A stretch of 64,000 nt of DNA from Prolixibacteraceae bacterium (GCA_003506435.1 DOAQ01000016.1:62001-126000), one strand, 5' to 3'; numbered from the stretch's first letter, positions 8,095-17,744 are shown. Notes: generated from the letters alone by a model not told the origin. Made by a program: numbers and translations.

Positions 8095-10392
8095 TCAGTG
8101 AAGTATAAAAGTCTCCTGGCTCTCAAATTTTTGTTTATTTTCCAACGCATCAGTAGCTTCGATAATTAATCCGTATTTATTGAACCTGCTTTGTGGAATT
8201 TGTTTGCTAAAAACATTGTCCCCCGCAGCACCGTCGCCTTCCATTCCCTTATCGTTTAAGGAAACGACAACATATTTTGTGGAATCTCTTGTCAGAAAAA
8301 ACCTTGCTTTTACATCATTGATTTTTGAACCATCCCAGAGGTTGGCAACAATAGTATTATCGCCGTCAACCTTTACCCACCTTACTATTGGAGGGGTGCT
8401 ATCGTTCCCACTTACCTCGATAGTAAGCTTTCCCCTTTTTATTGTATGAAGCGGGTAATCGGGCAACCAATATTCACATTGCATTTCAACCTTGTGACCT
8501 TGGGGGCATCCGGAAGAAATCAGGGGAATGGAATATTTAAACGATGCACCTACTTTATCGTAGGCGAACCAACTATCTTCTTCCCGTTGATTAATACCGG
8601 AAGGATTTAGATAATTATCCGAAAAAAATAATTTCGTCCTTCTCCACAATCCATTGTCTTTAACCAGAATAACAAACGACTCTCCGGGATTTGCAATACC
8701 ATCCCCATTGCCTTTTCCCAGGATCATTGTTACGGTATCTACACCTGCCGAAGCCACTGTAACATATCTGCCATCAGCAATCATAAAGTCTTTTACTTCC
8801 GGAGCTTCCTTCCTTACGGGGACTTCAATCTTTTGTGAACTGATACTTTTATTACCTTCTTTTATGATTATTTCGAATTGTACAATTTCAACACTATCAG
8901 AAATTACACTGAATTCAAATGGAAGAATACTGTTTCGTATATTGTTTACCGGGATATCGGGGAAGCGAATTTCTGAAGTTTTCATTTTTGTCCCGTCCCT
9001 GGTTGGAGTAATTATGGCGCTTACGTTTTTTGCCCCTGACAATCCTTTGTTTAACAGTTTCACAGACAGTCGTGTATCATTGCCTGGTATTATCCAACCC
9101 GCATTAATCGTTTCAAAAGAAGCAATGACTAAATTTGATTTTGCACCCGCTTCATTAATGCCAATTTCATTGAGTCCCCCATCTGTAACAATTCTGAGTC
9201 TTCCTTCATCATCGCTTTTAGTTTCACTTTGGGTTATCTCAGAAGTGACCAAATTAATTTTATTAATGAAATAAACTGAATTTTCTTCATAGATTGGCGG
9301 TGTCGTCAATGTAACGTTTACAAATGGCAACAACTGCCCGTCAGGAAGAAATTCCCTGACAGAGCTCCTCCATCCTCTGGTATCAACATTTTCAAGAATA
9401 GTGAACCCGGGGGTGTCCCGATCAGAATTTACATGGTAATACCAAACTGTGAATTCAGGATAAACATCAATATGGTTCCATTTCGAAGAGGGTTTGGAAT
9501 TAGGAACATCATGAAAAGCATCCATAAAAAAATCAAACATTTCACCTAATCCACAGGTAGAATGCTCTGCATCGTATATAAATTTTTTATAATCATCTAA
9601 AACCTGTGTCCATATTCTGCTAAAATCTTCCTGATAAGCTCGAATAAAGTCCTTATCCCCATAATTGAGCCGAACTTTCGTGTCAGTGAAATTTTTAAAC
9701 ATATCAATATGACGATATTCTACAGGCATACTTCGCGACCCGGCATAAAATTCTACTGCCCCACAAAAGCTCCCGATAGTAGAAAACAGATGAGGATATT
9801 TTCCACCAATCAAAAATGCCATAAACCCGCCCATTGACAAACCCGATATGGCCCGATGGTTCCTGTTGGCAATGGTGTGATAGTTCTCATCAATAAAACT
9901 GATTAATTCAGGATAATAAACCGGGAATTGACGATGTGTGTCAACTTGGTTTATATTCCCGACATTATAAGGTCTTCTGTCATATTCCTCGCCCGGACTT
10001 TTATTGTATCCATCCGATTTCACAACAATAACATCGTGGGTCGCTACGAAATTGGCAATATTATCTCCATGATTTTCTTCTCCCATATCGTAAGAAGCAT
10101 ATTCCCATTGCCCGCTCCCAAAATATCGTTGGTCCCATCCGTGCAGGAAATAAATTACCGGAAATCTTTTTTTGGGATTTTTCTCATCATACCCCGGAGG
10201 CAAAAATATACGGTAGTTGCGCATTTCTGCAAAAACATGGCTATAATGCCTGGCATCAATTATTTTCACATTGCCCGTCTGGCATGAGTAGGCTTTACCT
10301 GGCAAAAAAGTAAACCCGATAATGATTAGCCATATTATAAAATTCAGATAATTTTTAAAAATTAAACTTAATCTTAATTGATTACTTACCAT
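8095..10392 (-). CDS. Large secreted esterase: esterase-D domain plus long beta-rich C-terminal part
   Basis: 765 residues with a signal anchor or signal peptide near residues 18-36. Residues about 50-310 are an esterase-D-like (PF00756-type) alpha/beta hydrolase: FPVIYFLHGWDQRY, the nucleophile elbow SGLSMGGFMAF, LNYGDKDF as the likely acid segment, and a candidate His in EHSTCG. Residues 330-765 are beta-rich and look like several Ig-like or fibronectin-like modules. The segment GDGIANPGESF is typical of Gram-negative extracellular Ig-like domains. Common single-domain esterases of this type are about 280-400 residues, so this one is unusually long. In PUL 1 it is probably a feruloyl- or acetyl-esterase with binding modules. 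The end of the upstream gene overlaps its start by 11 bases. Confidence 0.8.
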   Translation of the reverse strand: MVSNQLRLSLIFKNYLNFIIWLIIIGFTFLPGKAYSCQTGNVKIIDARHYSHVFAEMRNYRIFLPPGYDEKNPKKRFPVIYFLHGWDQRYFGSGQWEYASYDMGEENHGDNIANFVATHDVIVVKSDGYNKSPGEEYDRRPYNVGNINQVDTHRQFPVYYPELISFIDENYHTIANRNHRAISGLSMGGFMAFLIGGKYPHLFSTIGSFCGAVEFYAGSRSMPVEYRHIDMFKNFTDTKVRLNYGDKDFIRAYQEDFSRIWTQVLDDYKKFIYDAEHSTCGLGEMFDFFMDAFHDVPNSKPSSKWNHIDVYPEFTVWYYHVNSDRDTPGFTILENVDTRGWRSSVREFLPDGQLLPFVNVTLTTPPIYEENSVYFINKINLVTSEITQSETKSDDEGRLRIVTDGGLNEIGINEAGAKSNLVIASFETINAGWIIPGNDTRLSVKLLNKGLSGAKNVSAIITPTRDGTKMKTSEIRFPDIPVNNIRNSILPFEFSVISDSVEIVQFEIIIKEGNKSISSQKIEVPVRKEAPEVKDFMIADGRYVTVASAGVDTVTMILGKGNGDGIANPGESFVILVKDNGLWRRTKLFFSDNYLNPSGINQREEDSWFAYDKVGASFKYSIPLISSGCPQGHKVEMQCEYWLPDYPLHTIKRGKLTIEVSGNDSTPPIVRWVKVDGDNTIVANLWDGSKINDVKARFFLTRDSTKYVVVSLNDKGMEGDGAAGDNVFSKQIPQSRFNKYGLIIEATDALENKQKFESQETFILH

Positions 10393-11272
10393 CTTCTAAT
10401 TCCCTCTTTAGAAAGTTATGTTTGTATAAGAATTCATCAGCTTGTTTCAAAATATCTTCGTTGAAATATTGGGAGTATTCTTCACTCCCCTCTGCCAGTA
10501 AATGCCTTTTCCCTTCACAGGTAATCAATTCATAAAGATTCCCCTTGTTTTCCATATCGCGTTTAAAATATCTGACTGACCAGAACGGAACAATATGATC
10601 TTCACTTCCGTGAAAATGGATCATAGGTGGTAATCCTTCTTTTATATGATGGGCAGGAGAAATGCTCCATATTTTATCTCTTCTTTTGGCGAGCAAATAA
10701 TCGCACCATTCTTGTACCGTGTTTACTGCCGCTGAGAATAATACAACAGTATTGGGGTAACAACTTATACTTAAATCGTCAGATTCGTCATTGTATTCGT
10801 CAATCATCGCGGTTGAAATTGCCAAATGCCCCCCGGCTGACTGCCCTGAAACAACAATTTTATTAATATCTATCCCAAATTTGTCTGCATTACTACGAAC
10901 CCAGCGGACAACCGATTTTGCATCCATTAATGATTCGATGGGGCTAATGTCTTTATGCGGTATTTTACCTCCTTCATTTGACAAACGATAATTTACCGCA
11001 AAAGCAACTACTCCCTTCCGGGCATAACGCTCACAGGCTGTGAAGAATTTTTCAGAACTGCCTGAAGCCCAACCTCCACCATGGAAAAACAAAATAGCAG
11101 TATTATCGTTGTTTTTTATTATTTCTTCCGAGTAAAAAATATCAACTGCCAGTTTGATTGTATCTATTGCTTTGTAAATTTCCCTAACATGCACAATTTG
11201 ATTGTTTATTACATGTGCTGGCGCACCGTAAGTTAAGGAAAAAAACAGAACGAAAACGATTAAGAATTTCAT
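10382..11272 (-). CDS. Secreted alpha/beta-hydrolase (esterase/lipase group)
   Basis: 296 residues with a signal peptide (cleavage near TYGAPA). The oxyanion motif is HGGGWASG, the nucleophile elbow is SGQSAGGHLA, the acid is in HGSEDHIVPFW and the His in GKRHLL, so the triad is complete. This is the hormone-sensitive-lipase/carboxylesterase group. In a pectin PUL it would remove acyl groups. The stop overlaps the start of the esterase-D gene by 11 bases, so the two are coupled. A hairpin terminator separates it from the pectate lyase gene upstream. Confidence 0.85.
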   Translation of the reverse strand: MKFLIVFVLFFSLTYGAPAHVINNQIVHVREIYKAIDTIKLAVDIFYSEEIIKNNDNTAILFFHGGGWASGSSEKFFTACERYARKGVVAFAVNYRLSNEGGKIPHKDISPIESLMDAKSVVRWVRSNADKFGIDINKIVVSGQSAGGHLAISTAMIDEYNDESDDLSISCYPNTVVLFSAAVNTVQEWCDYLLAKRRDKIWSISPAHHIKEGLPPMIHFHGSEDHIVPFWSVRYFKRDMENKGNLYELITCEGKRHLLAEGSEEYSQYFNEDILKQADEFLYKHNFLKRELEDGK

Positions 11273-11312
11273 GCGTTTCTGTGTGTTATAGTGATTATAT
11301 CGTATAAACGGT

Positions 11313-11350
11313 GAAAGAGAGCCAAAAGGCTTTTCTTTTGGCTCTCTTTA
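11313..11350 (-). terminator. Intrinsic-type hairpin after the first pectate lyase gene
   Basis: A long stem, agagagccaaaag with cttttggctctct, lies just past the stop codon of the pectate lyase gene at 11366 and before the esterase start at 11272. Reading the minus strand it is followed by a short T run (ctcttt). It would end or attenuate the lyase transcript before the esterase genes. Exact end bases may be off by one. Confidence 0.6.
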
Positions 11351-11365
11351 TAATACAATGGTTTC

Positions 11366-14299
11366 TTATTGCTTAATGAACTTGGATGAATATGCCTTCC
11401 CCTTTCTTTCTACTTTAATCAGATAGATGCCTGGTTTAGAATCCAGAAGGTTCAATTTCACACTACTTCCGTTAGCTACGGTTTTTGAAATTACCTGCCC
11501 AACAGAATTATAAACATTTAGCCTGTCACCAAGGTCTAACCCATTTATTGTTACATAATCGTTGACCGGATTAGGATAAATAATAAACTCACGGGATAGT
11601 TTATCAACAGATATCTCTGTAACTATTGAAGCTGATTTAAGTGTATTAGTATAGTACGAGATTGGAACCTCGATATATAATCCCATCATTCTGCGAATCT
11701 CAGCATAATAAGCCGCCTGTCCGTCATTGCTCAACGTAAATGAATCAGTTCCAGTATTGAAAGGGAAAATAGTACGGTCGCTTTGTGGTGTTTTAGCCCC
11801 AACTCCATCATTGTACGGCACATCTTCTTCAAACCTTACAATTGCAATTGTACTGCCGACCGAACCAATAATACTTCCGTTATGAGTTCCAACAGGCGTT
11901 ATAACACCGTAAGTACCATTGGAATATGTAAATGAATTGCTGGCCACATGGGAACTCGCAAATATGGGATCGCTGGTAACGGTTATACTTGTTTGTGCAG
12001 TCCCGGCTACTGTAGCATCCTTAAACCATAATTTTGGAACGCCATACCTTGCACCATAAGGATTATTTATTATTACGGGTGCCGTGATACTGTCAATTAC
12101 ATCCTGCCCGGTACCATCATATTTATTTGAATTCGCGTCACGACCAACAAGAACCAAATCTGCTGCATTAAACTTGTCAATAATTGCCTGGGGCGGATCG
12201 GTCATGTCAATATAATTGCCAATATCAAGCTTTTCGACATTGAATTTATTAGCGATTAACCACTCGTATTGTGCCACATCGCCGCCATTGTTTGCAGTAT
12301 CAGTTAATAGTACAATTTTTTTAAGTGAATTATCGTAAAAATAATGCTGTGGTGCAGTAATTGGTAATTTTAACATTCTGCATATTTCGCTATAATATGC
12401 AGCCTGCCCGGCAGGAGCCAGCGAAAACGAACAGGTATCATTATCATTATTAAGAGAAAAGATAGTGCGGTCGCTACGGGGTGTTTTTGCAGTTATTGAA
12501 TCATTGTAAGGTATATTCTTCGCAAACCTTACAATCCCAATTCTATTGCCAACTGAACCTATAACAGTCCCGTTATGTGTACCATCAGGGGAAATAAGCC
12601 CTATTACACTGTTTGAATAATCAATTGAATCGCCTACTATATTGGAATTTGCGAATATGGTATCATTGGTAACATGTAACCAGGTATCCCTTCCCGATGC
12701 AGAGGTCGACATTGTAGCATCCTTAAACCATAATTTTGGAACGCCATACCGGGCGCCATAAGGATTGGTTATAATTACAGGTGCAGTGATATTATCAATT
12801 ACATCCTGCCCCGTACCATCATATTTATTTGAATTCGCATCACGTCCAATAATAACCAAACCCGCTGCGTTTAACTGGTTAACAACCGACTGGGAAGGCG
12901 CTGTCAGATCAATATCATTGCCAATATCAAGTTTGTCAACAGTGAAGCCATTTGCGACTAACCAATTGTATTGGGCCACATCTCCACCATTAACTGCGGT
13001 ATCAGTTAACAGGACGATATTTGTACCATGTGAAGTATCTGTCATATTATAAACCCATACTTCAAGATTTGTATATCCATTACCCGAATCAGTATGTGGA
13101 GAAGCAGGAATATTTAATGTTGTTGTATTTTGGGCCAATGTTGGATAATATGCGTCTGCATGGGTATTAATCCGGGCACCAGTCAGATTTACCATATCAT
13201 TTAATGCTAAAATATCAACTGAATCCCTGTCCCAAGGTCTGGCTCCAGCGTTAGCTATTAAATTATCATTCAATAAGGTATGTGAATAATAATCTGTTTC
13301 ATAACCAGCAAAAGAAGTGGCAGATTTAAAATCAGTTGAATCTTTGGTCGCATCCTCAAAATAAACAACCCCATTCCATTCAGATGAACCGACCCTGGCA
13401 GGGGAATAATTATCGTGCAAATAAAATCTGGCATCTGGATCCATATCAGTACGGATGCGAACTACCTGTCTTTGACCTGAAGAATTAGGGCCGTGTCTCC
13501 ATTCGTTACCTATAATACTTATATTTGTCGCGTTACCACCAGAATAAGATTGACCATAATAAGCAGCATTATATGTAAGAGTATTCACTGTTTCAAAAGC
13601 TGCATATTCGGTTGAGTTTGGAAATGGTGTCCTATCAGCACAATGGATAAAAGCGCTTCGTAATAGAGATACATTATTAACAGAGTTAGAAGCTATTAAC
13701 ATACCTTTACTTGAAGTAAAATGTAGAGGCCATGCAAAAATACAATTCTGAACAGTTACATTACTCCCAAAAGTACCACCAATTCCAAGACATTCATCTT
13801 CAGAATAACTGAAAGAGCAATGGTCAATAAATACGTTAGAACCAGAGTATAATGTTAACCCATCTATCTGATATATGCCATCATAGCTGGACCGGAACCG
13901 TAAATGTTGCATTACAACATAGTTGCACCTAAAATCAACAACATTTACTCCTGAAATTGTAATGCCGGGGCTGGGGGCAGTCTGCCCGTAAATAGAAACA
14001 TAGTTGCTTGTAACCCTGATATAGTTTGTCAAATTTATATAGCCCGAGACTTCAAAAAGGATAATGCGCGGATAAGTACGCGTCAGGCACCAACGGAAAG
14101 AACCTTTGTTACTTCCATTATTCCCCAAATCATCGGTCAGCCTGTCAACGGTCAGTACCATTGGGCTTGAGCTGCCTGCGTAGGCACCCCTCACATTCTT
14201 CGCAAATCCTAAAGCTCCCGGAATAGCATAAGGTTGTGAATAGCCAGGAGAGCAAATAAATAATACTAATCCCAATAATATGATTTTAAAAAAATTCAT
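11366..14299 (-). CDS. PL1-like pectate lyase with two tandem repeat modules and a T9SS sorting domain
   Basis: 977 residues. Signal peptide 1-21. Residues about 22-420 form a PL1-type beta-helix: an N-terminal GALGFAKNVRGAYAGS, GSFRWCL, VFIDHCSFSYSEDE, GQRQVVRIR and AGARPWDRDSVD near residue 351, all shared with the lyase at 14588-16135. Residues 428-645 and 661-875 are two copies of one module, each starting IVLLTDTA.NGGDVAQY and holding GRDANSNKYDGTGQDVID and NPYGARYGVPKLWFKDAT. These modules look like a Rossmann/ThuA-type fold with an added beta part, but I cannot name the family. Residues about 903-977 are a type A T9SS C-terminal domain (FIIYPNPVNDYVTI ... YLIKVERKGK). The enzyme should be secreted and attached to the surface, where it cuts polygalacturonan. 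Confidence 0.85.
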   Translation of the reverse strand: MNFFKIILLGLVLFICSPGYSQPYAIPGALGFAKNVRGAYAGSSSPMVLTVDRLTDDLGNNGSNKGSFRWCLTRTYPRIILFEVSGYINLTNYIRVTSNYVSIYGQTAPSPGITISGVNVVDFRCNYVVMQHLRFRSSYDGIYQIDGLTLYSGSNVFIDHCSFSYSEDECLGIGGTFGSNVTVQNCIFAWPLHFTSSKGMLIASNSVNNVSLLRSAFIHCADRTPFPNSTEYAAFETVNTLTYNAAYYGQSYSGGNATNISIIGNEWRHGPNSSGQRQVVRIRTDMDPDARFYLHDNYSPARVGSSEWNGVVYFEDATKDSTDFKSATSFAGYETDYYSHTLLNDNLIANAGARPWDRDSVDILALNDMVNLTGARINTHADAYYPTLAQNTTTLNIPASPHTDSGNGYTNLEVWVYNMTDTSHGTNIVLLTDTAVNGGDVAQYNWLVANGFTVDKLDIGNDIDLTAPSQSVVNQLNAAGLVIIGRDANSNKYDGTGQDVIDNITAPVIITNPYGARYGVPKLWFKDATMSTSASGRDTWLHVTNDTIFANSNIVGDSIDYSNSVIGLISPDGTHNGTVIGSVGNRIGIVRFAKNIPYNDSITAKTPRSDRTIFSLNNDNDTCSFSLAPAGQAAYYSEICRMLKLPITAPQHYFYDNSLKKIVLLTDTANNGGDVAQYEWLIANKFNVEKLDIGNYIDMTDPPQAIIDKFNAADLVLVGRDANSNKYDGTGQDVIDSITAPVIINNPYGARYGVPKLWFKDATVAGTAQTSITVTSDPIFASSHVASNSFTYSNGTYGVITPVGTHNGSIIGSVGSTIAIVRFEEDVPYNDGVGAKTPQSDRTIFPFNTGTDSFTLSNDGQAAYYAEIRRMMGLYIEVPISYYTNTLKSASIVTEISVDKLSREFIIYPNPVNDYVTINGLDLGDRLNVYNSVGQVISKTVANGSSVKLNLLDSKPGIYLIKVERKGKAYSSKFIKQ
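11675..12319 (-). repeat. Second in-gene repeat module (residues about 661-875 of the lyase)
   Basis: Encodes the second copy of a module of about 215 residues. Copy 1 is at 12365-13018. Protein segments such as GRDANSNKYDGTGQDVID and YGARYGVPKLWFKDAT are identical, and stretches of DNA are also identical (for example ccataattttggaacgccat), which points to a fairly recent tandem duplication. Confidence 0.8.
12365..13018 (-). repeat. First in-gene repeat module (residues about 428-645 of the lyase)
   Basis: First copy of the tandem module described for 11675-12319. It follows directly after the catalytic beta-helix domain. It carries a short insert relative to copy 2 near residues 530-540 (STSASGRDTWLH). 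Confidence 0.8.
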
Positions 14300-14587
14300 G
14301 ATTTCTGATTTTTAATAACATAAAACTTTTGTGTTTTTCCACAATCTGATTCCCTATCTTCCTGATAACTTTTATCGGGATGATAGAATATCCGACGAAT
14401 GTCGGAGAAGTTAAAGATTGCTCTTATGAGAATTTGCCCCTCTTTCATTTGAATCTATGCTATGGGAGTATGTTTTTCACATACATATTCGTAATTATAT
14501 TTCCATACATCCCTCCTTTCTTTATTATATTAGCAATAATACACCTTCAATTGATTACACATAGTTATTATTGTAAAAAACCAATTT
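14300..14587. other. Spacer between the two pectate lyase genes
   Basis: 288 bases, AT-rich, with a 6-base stem tccgac/gtcgga around 14391-14406. It presumably contains the promoter of the 977-residue lyase, but I cannot point to a clear TAnnTTTG box. Confidence 0.4.
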
Positions 14588-16135
14588 CTATTCTTTGATA
14601 ATCTTAAAAACTTCGGTCATTGAACAAGTATTTATCCTGACAAAATAAATTCCCGGATTGAGGCTAATTAAATCCATTTGGATTATTTTCTGATCCTCAA
14701 ATTGTTTCTCTAATACAAATTGCCCATTTATACCGGAAATGGTTATTAAACTATTTTCCATAATACGACCCAAAACAATGGTAATATTTCCTTCGGTAGG
14801 ATTTGGATATATCTTAAATTCTTTAGTATTAATACTAGCCGGATTTTTTATGGAAGTATTAGTTGTTTTTTTTGTCATTTTATAAACCCACATTTCAAGG
14901 TTGGTATAGCCGTTTCCTGAATCAGCATGTGGAGATGCAGGTACATTTAATGTTGTTGTATTTTCGGCTAATGCGGGATAATATGCTTCCGATTGGTTTG
15001 TAATCCAGCTACCAGTTCCCTTTACCATATCTTCCAATGCTGTAACATCTACCAAGTCCCGGTCCCAGGGCCTGGCCCCTGCGTTTGCCACCAAGCTATC
15101 TTCTAACACCTTATATGAATAATAATTAGTTTCTGCCCAACTAAATCGTTTTTTGACTTTATAAGCTGTGGAATCCCTTGTGTCTTCATACACAGCTACA
15201 CCATTCCATTCGGAACTACCTACCCTTTTGGGTGAATAGTTGTTGTATAAATAAATACTGTCCCCTGCATTGAGCACGGTTCTTAACCGTACAACCTGTC
15301 GTTGCCCAGATGTACGCGGGCCTGCTTTCCATACATTGCCAATTATACTTATTTCTGCATGATTCCCTCCACCACATTCCTGTCCCCAATATGCCGGGTT
15401 GTAACACAACGTGTTAACGTTTTCCCATCGGGTATAGTTTGCCCCATTCGGATAAGGCGATCTGGTGCCACAATGGATGAATGCACTTCTCAAAATAGAA
15501 GCATTAATTACATTATCGCCTGCCAATAACCCTTTCCCGTTGTTATAATTAAGTGGCCATGAAAAAATACAATTCTGAACAGTAACATTACTGGTCATAT
15601 CATCCGAAGACCCACTCATGCCAAAGCATTCATCCTCTGCATAGCTAAAGGAACAATGGTCAATAAAAATATTATCGGCATTATATAACGACATGGCATC
15701 TATTGCTGCAGTTCCATTATAGCTGGGCCGGAAGCGTAAATGTTGCATTACCACATAGTCGCACCTGATATCAACATAATCTACACCTGAAACAGTAATG
15801 CCTGGACTGGGGGCAGTCTGTCCGTAAACAGATACATAATCCGTGTAAACCCGAATAACTGATGTCAAATTTATATAGCCCGATACTTCAAAAAGAATAA
15901 TACGCGGGAAAGTCTGTGTTAAGCACCAGCGAAAAGAACCTTTGTTGCTACCGTTATTTCCCATATCATCCGTGAGCCGGTCTACTGTCAGGATTGTCGG
16001 GGTTGAACTGCCGGCATAGGCTCCCCTCACGTTCTTTGCAAACCCTAAAGCTCCCGGGATAGCGAAAGGTTGTGAATAGCTATTTATACAGGCCAATAAT
16101 ATAACGCTAAATAAAATTGTCTTTATTTTGTACAT
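14588..16135 (-). CDS. PL1-like pectate lyase with T9SS sorting domain
   Basis: 515 residues from the ATG at 16135. The frame opens 22 codons earlier, but only this start puts the signal peptide at the N-terminus (MYKIKTILFSVILLACINSYSQ). Residues 22 to about 415 are a PL1-type beta-helix clearly homologous to the 977-residue neighbour: GALGFAKNVRGAYAGSS, GSFRWCL, IFIDHCSFSYAEDE, SGQRQVVRLR, AGARPWDRDLVD. PL1 lyases cut alpha-1,4-galacturonan by beta-elimination, using Ca2+. Residues about 440-515 are a type A T9SS domain (FKIYPNPTEGNITI ... NPGIYFVRI). This copy lacks the tandem repeat modules. It lies just downstream of a strong terminator, so it is probably transcribed separately from SusC/D. 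Confidence 0.9.
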   Translation of the reverse strand: MYKIKTILFSVILLACINSYSQPFAIPGALGFAKNVRGAYAGSSTPTILTVDRLTDDMGNNGSNKGSFRWCLTQTFPRIILFEVSGYINLTSVIRVYTDYVSVYGQTAPSPGITVSGVDYVDIRCDYVVMQHLRFRPSYNGTAAIDAMSLYNADNIFIDHCSFSYAEDECFGMSGSSDDMTSNVTVQNCIFSWPLNYNNGKGLLAGDNVINASILRSAFIHCGTRSPYPNGANYTRWENVNTLCYNPAYWGQECGGGNHAEISIIGNVWKAGPRTSGQRQVVRLRTVLNAGDSIYLYNNYSPKRVGSSEWNGVAVYEDTRDSTAYKVKKRFSWAETNYYSYKVLEDSLVANAGARPWDRDLVDVTALEDMVKGTGSWITNQSEAYYPALAENTTTLNVPASPHADSGNGYTNLEMWVYKMTKKTTNTSIKNPASINTKEFKIYPNPTEGNITIVLGRIMENSLITISGINGQFVLEKQFEDQKIIQMDLISLNPGIYFVRINTCSMTEVFKIIKE

Positions 16136-16269
16136 ATTTGAAAATTTAAAGAAAGGTTTAACTGTCCTCCATTTGTCAAAGAGCCAGTTTAAAACAGGCA
16201 AAGCCTATCCATCATATCTGACAGAAAAAGCTTGATTGCCCTGATATATTTGGAATTTTCTGAACGGTA

Positions 16270-16305
16270 AAAAAGGTTTCTGCCTGATTGGGCAGAAACC
16301 TATAA
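16270..16305 (-). terminator. Intrinsic terminator at the end of the SusC/SusD operon of PUL 1
   Basis: Perfect 11-base arms aggtttctgcc (16274-16284) and ggcagaaacct (16291-16301) around the loop tgattg. On the minus strand the stem is followed by a run of six Ts (ccttttttaccg). It starts about 12 bases past the stop at 16313, so the sus operon is cut off from the enzyme genes. Confidence 0.85.
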
Positions 16306-16312
16306 AAAGACG

Positions 16313-17296
16313 TTACTTCACTTGCAGCCTTTTAATACTCAAAGTCATTTCCTTTTTTGTATCGTCAACTTTGTTTACAAAGATGTACGCCCGGTATTTT
16401 CCATCGGTAGTTTCAACCCAAAGTCCTGATTCTGCTTTCATATTAATTGCATAATTCGGGGCATTGGTAAAATCTATTTGCTGAAAATCTACATCATCAA
16501 TAAAAATACCATATTGCAAACGAGCTAATTGCTGATCCCTTAAATTCCAGGCTTTTATTTCTTTCGAACTATTACTGACCCCCGAAGGTAGGGTAATACC
16601 CGGAAGATATTCCGTATTGGCCGGTGAAACAAGCGCATGACTGAACGTAATCCCGGATATTAAACGATGCAGGTATACCAAATCAATCTTTGCAGCATTG
16701 GCGGCAGCGCCCGCAGCATCGTAAACAGCCATATCAGTAATGGAAATATAACACGCAGCGCCATCTTTAGCCAGCAAATCGAGTTTCATATCCATTTTTG
16801 CAATGTTATATGATCCCATTTCATACGATACAGTTTGTCCGTTGCTGGCTTTCGCCGAGAAAATGAAATCCACCGATTTACCACGTGCTTCTTCCGGAAT
16901 ACGGTAATAATAACGTAAAGTGGCAGCACAGGTATCTTTTGTGAAGGTTACAACTGTTTTCGTACCGGTTGTAACTGATGCATCACCGATGGCAATACCC
17001 ACATCCTGCCCTGAACTGTTGGTGTAGTATGATTTGTTTTCAAGATACGTTCCGGTAGCGCCTGCAATAGTCGCTTCAACCTGAGCCGAAACGATTTTCC
17101 CTTCAGAAGGGAGCAACGCCATTGCATAAGCAAATTCAATGTTCATCCCGACCATATTAGGTCCCAGGGTGCGTTTAATGCAGTCGTTCTGCAAACCCGA
17201 CTCTGCTGTCGGGAGGCTGTATTCTTCTTCCTGGCAGGCAGTTATAAATACAGCCAGAAGCAAAACTAATATCAAACTATAATATTTATGTAGCAT
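16313..17296 (-). CDS. Surface lipoprotein next to SusC/D (DUF4466-like)
   Basis: 327 residues. Signal peptide with lipobox LAVFITAC (Cys21), followed by acidic residues (QEEE) like the lipoprotein export signal for surface display in Bacteroidota. The body is beta-rich with repeated Ala/Gly stretches. It matches my memory of DUF4466 proteins, which sit beside SusC/D in pectin loci. I see no catalytic motif. Position three genes after SusC suggests a surface glycan-binding protein. Last gene before a strong terminator, so it belongs to the SusC/D operon. Confidence 0.65.
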   Translation of the reverse strand: MLHKYYSLILVLLLAVFITACQEEEYSLPTAESGLQNDCIKRTLGPNMVGMNIEFAYAMALLPSEGKIVSAQVEATIAGATGTYLENKSYYTNSSGQDVGIAIGDASVTTGTKTVVTFTKDTCAATLRYYYRIPEEARGKSVDFIFSAKASNGQTVSYEMGSYNIAKMDMKLDLLAKDGAACYISITDMAVYDAAGAAANAAKIDLVYLHRLISGITFSHALVSPANTEYLPGITLPSGVSNSSKEIKAWNLRDQQLARLQYGIFIDDVDFQQIDFTNAPNYAINMKAESGLWVETTDGKYRAYIFVNKVDDTKKEMTLSIKRLQVK

Positions 17297-17307
17297 GGTT
17301 ATTCAGT

Positions 17308-17715
17308 TTAAGGTTTTTGTTGAACAGTTACAAACACGGTATAGGTTTTTCTCACCTTTCGGTTTCCTGAAATCACAGTCCATTGTTTTGGATTTGCCAA
17401 ATCAGAGAAATCGGTGAAACTGGTAATTTTGGGGTCAAGTTTGGCATCGGTAACCAGACTGAACTGCGGCCACAGATTCTTCAGGTCAGTACCGTAGAAC
17501 ACATTCACATTAATGGTCTGTGCTGTAGTGTCTATTACTGCTGAAGCAGTCCTGACTGTCTGATAATCAACTCCCAATAATTCAAAGTTGCTCACATAGC
17601 ATTGAGCCCTGGTAGTGATCAGGAGACCATCTTCATCAATCGGAAAATCGGTACAACCCACCCATGACAGGATGGAAATGATGATGACTGTTGGTATGAT
17701 AAAATATTTTTTCAT
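17308..17715 (-). CDS. Small lipoprotein next to SusD (DUF5018-like)
   Basis: 135 residues from the ATG at 17715. The frame extends to 17820 but that part overlaps SusD and lacks signal character. Signal peptide with lipobox (SWVGC, Cys20), then acidic residues (DFPIDED). Body: ISNFEL-like start, VNVFYGTDLKNLWPQFSLV, DFSDLANPKQWTV, KTYTVFVTVQ. This is the pattern of DUF5018/Ig-like domains found in Bacteroidota surface lipoproteins. Likely an accessory glycan-binding or scaffold component of the SusC/D complex. 11 bases before the DUF4466-like gene. Confidence 0.65.
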   Translation of the reverse strand: MKKYFIIPTVIIISILSWVGCTDFPIDEDGLLITTRAQCYVSNFELLGVDYQTVRTASAVIDTTAQTINVNVFYGTDLKNLWPQFSLVTDAKLDPKITSFTDFSDLANPKQWTVISGNRKVRKTYTVFVTVQQKP

Positions 17716-17744
17716 ATTTCTGTATTTTATTTTTTTCATAAGCA

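Noticed and set aside
8654..9274. Plus-strand open frame of 206 codons opposite the esterase-D gene
   Set aside because: It lies fully inside a well-supported gene on the other strand, is Ser/Ile-rich in a shadow-like manner and shows no domain or start context.
11675..13018. Repeats in the lyase gene as a possible CRISPR or satellite array
   Set aside because: Only two long copies, both in frame and coding; no short repeat-spacer pattern.
14380..14598. 72-codon plus-strand frame between the pectate lyase genes
   Set aside because: Hydrophobic but without a proper start context or any neighbour in its direction; most likely chance in AT-rich DNA.
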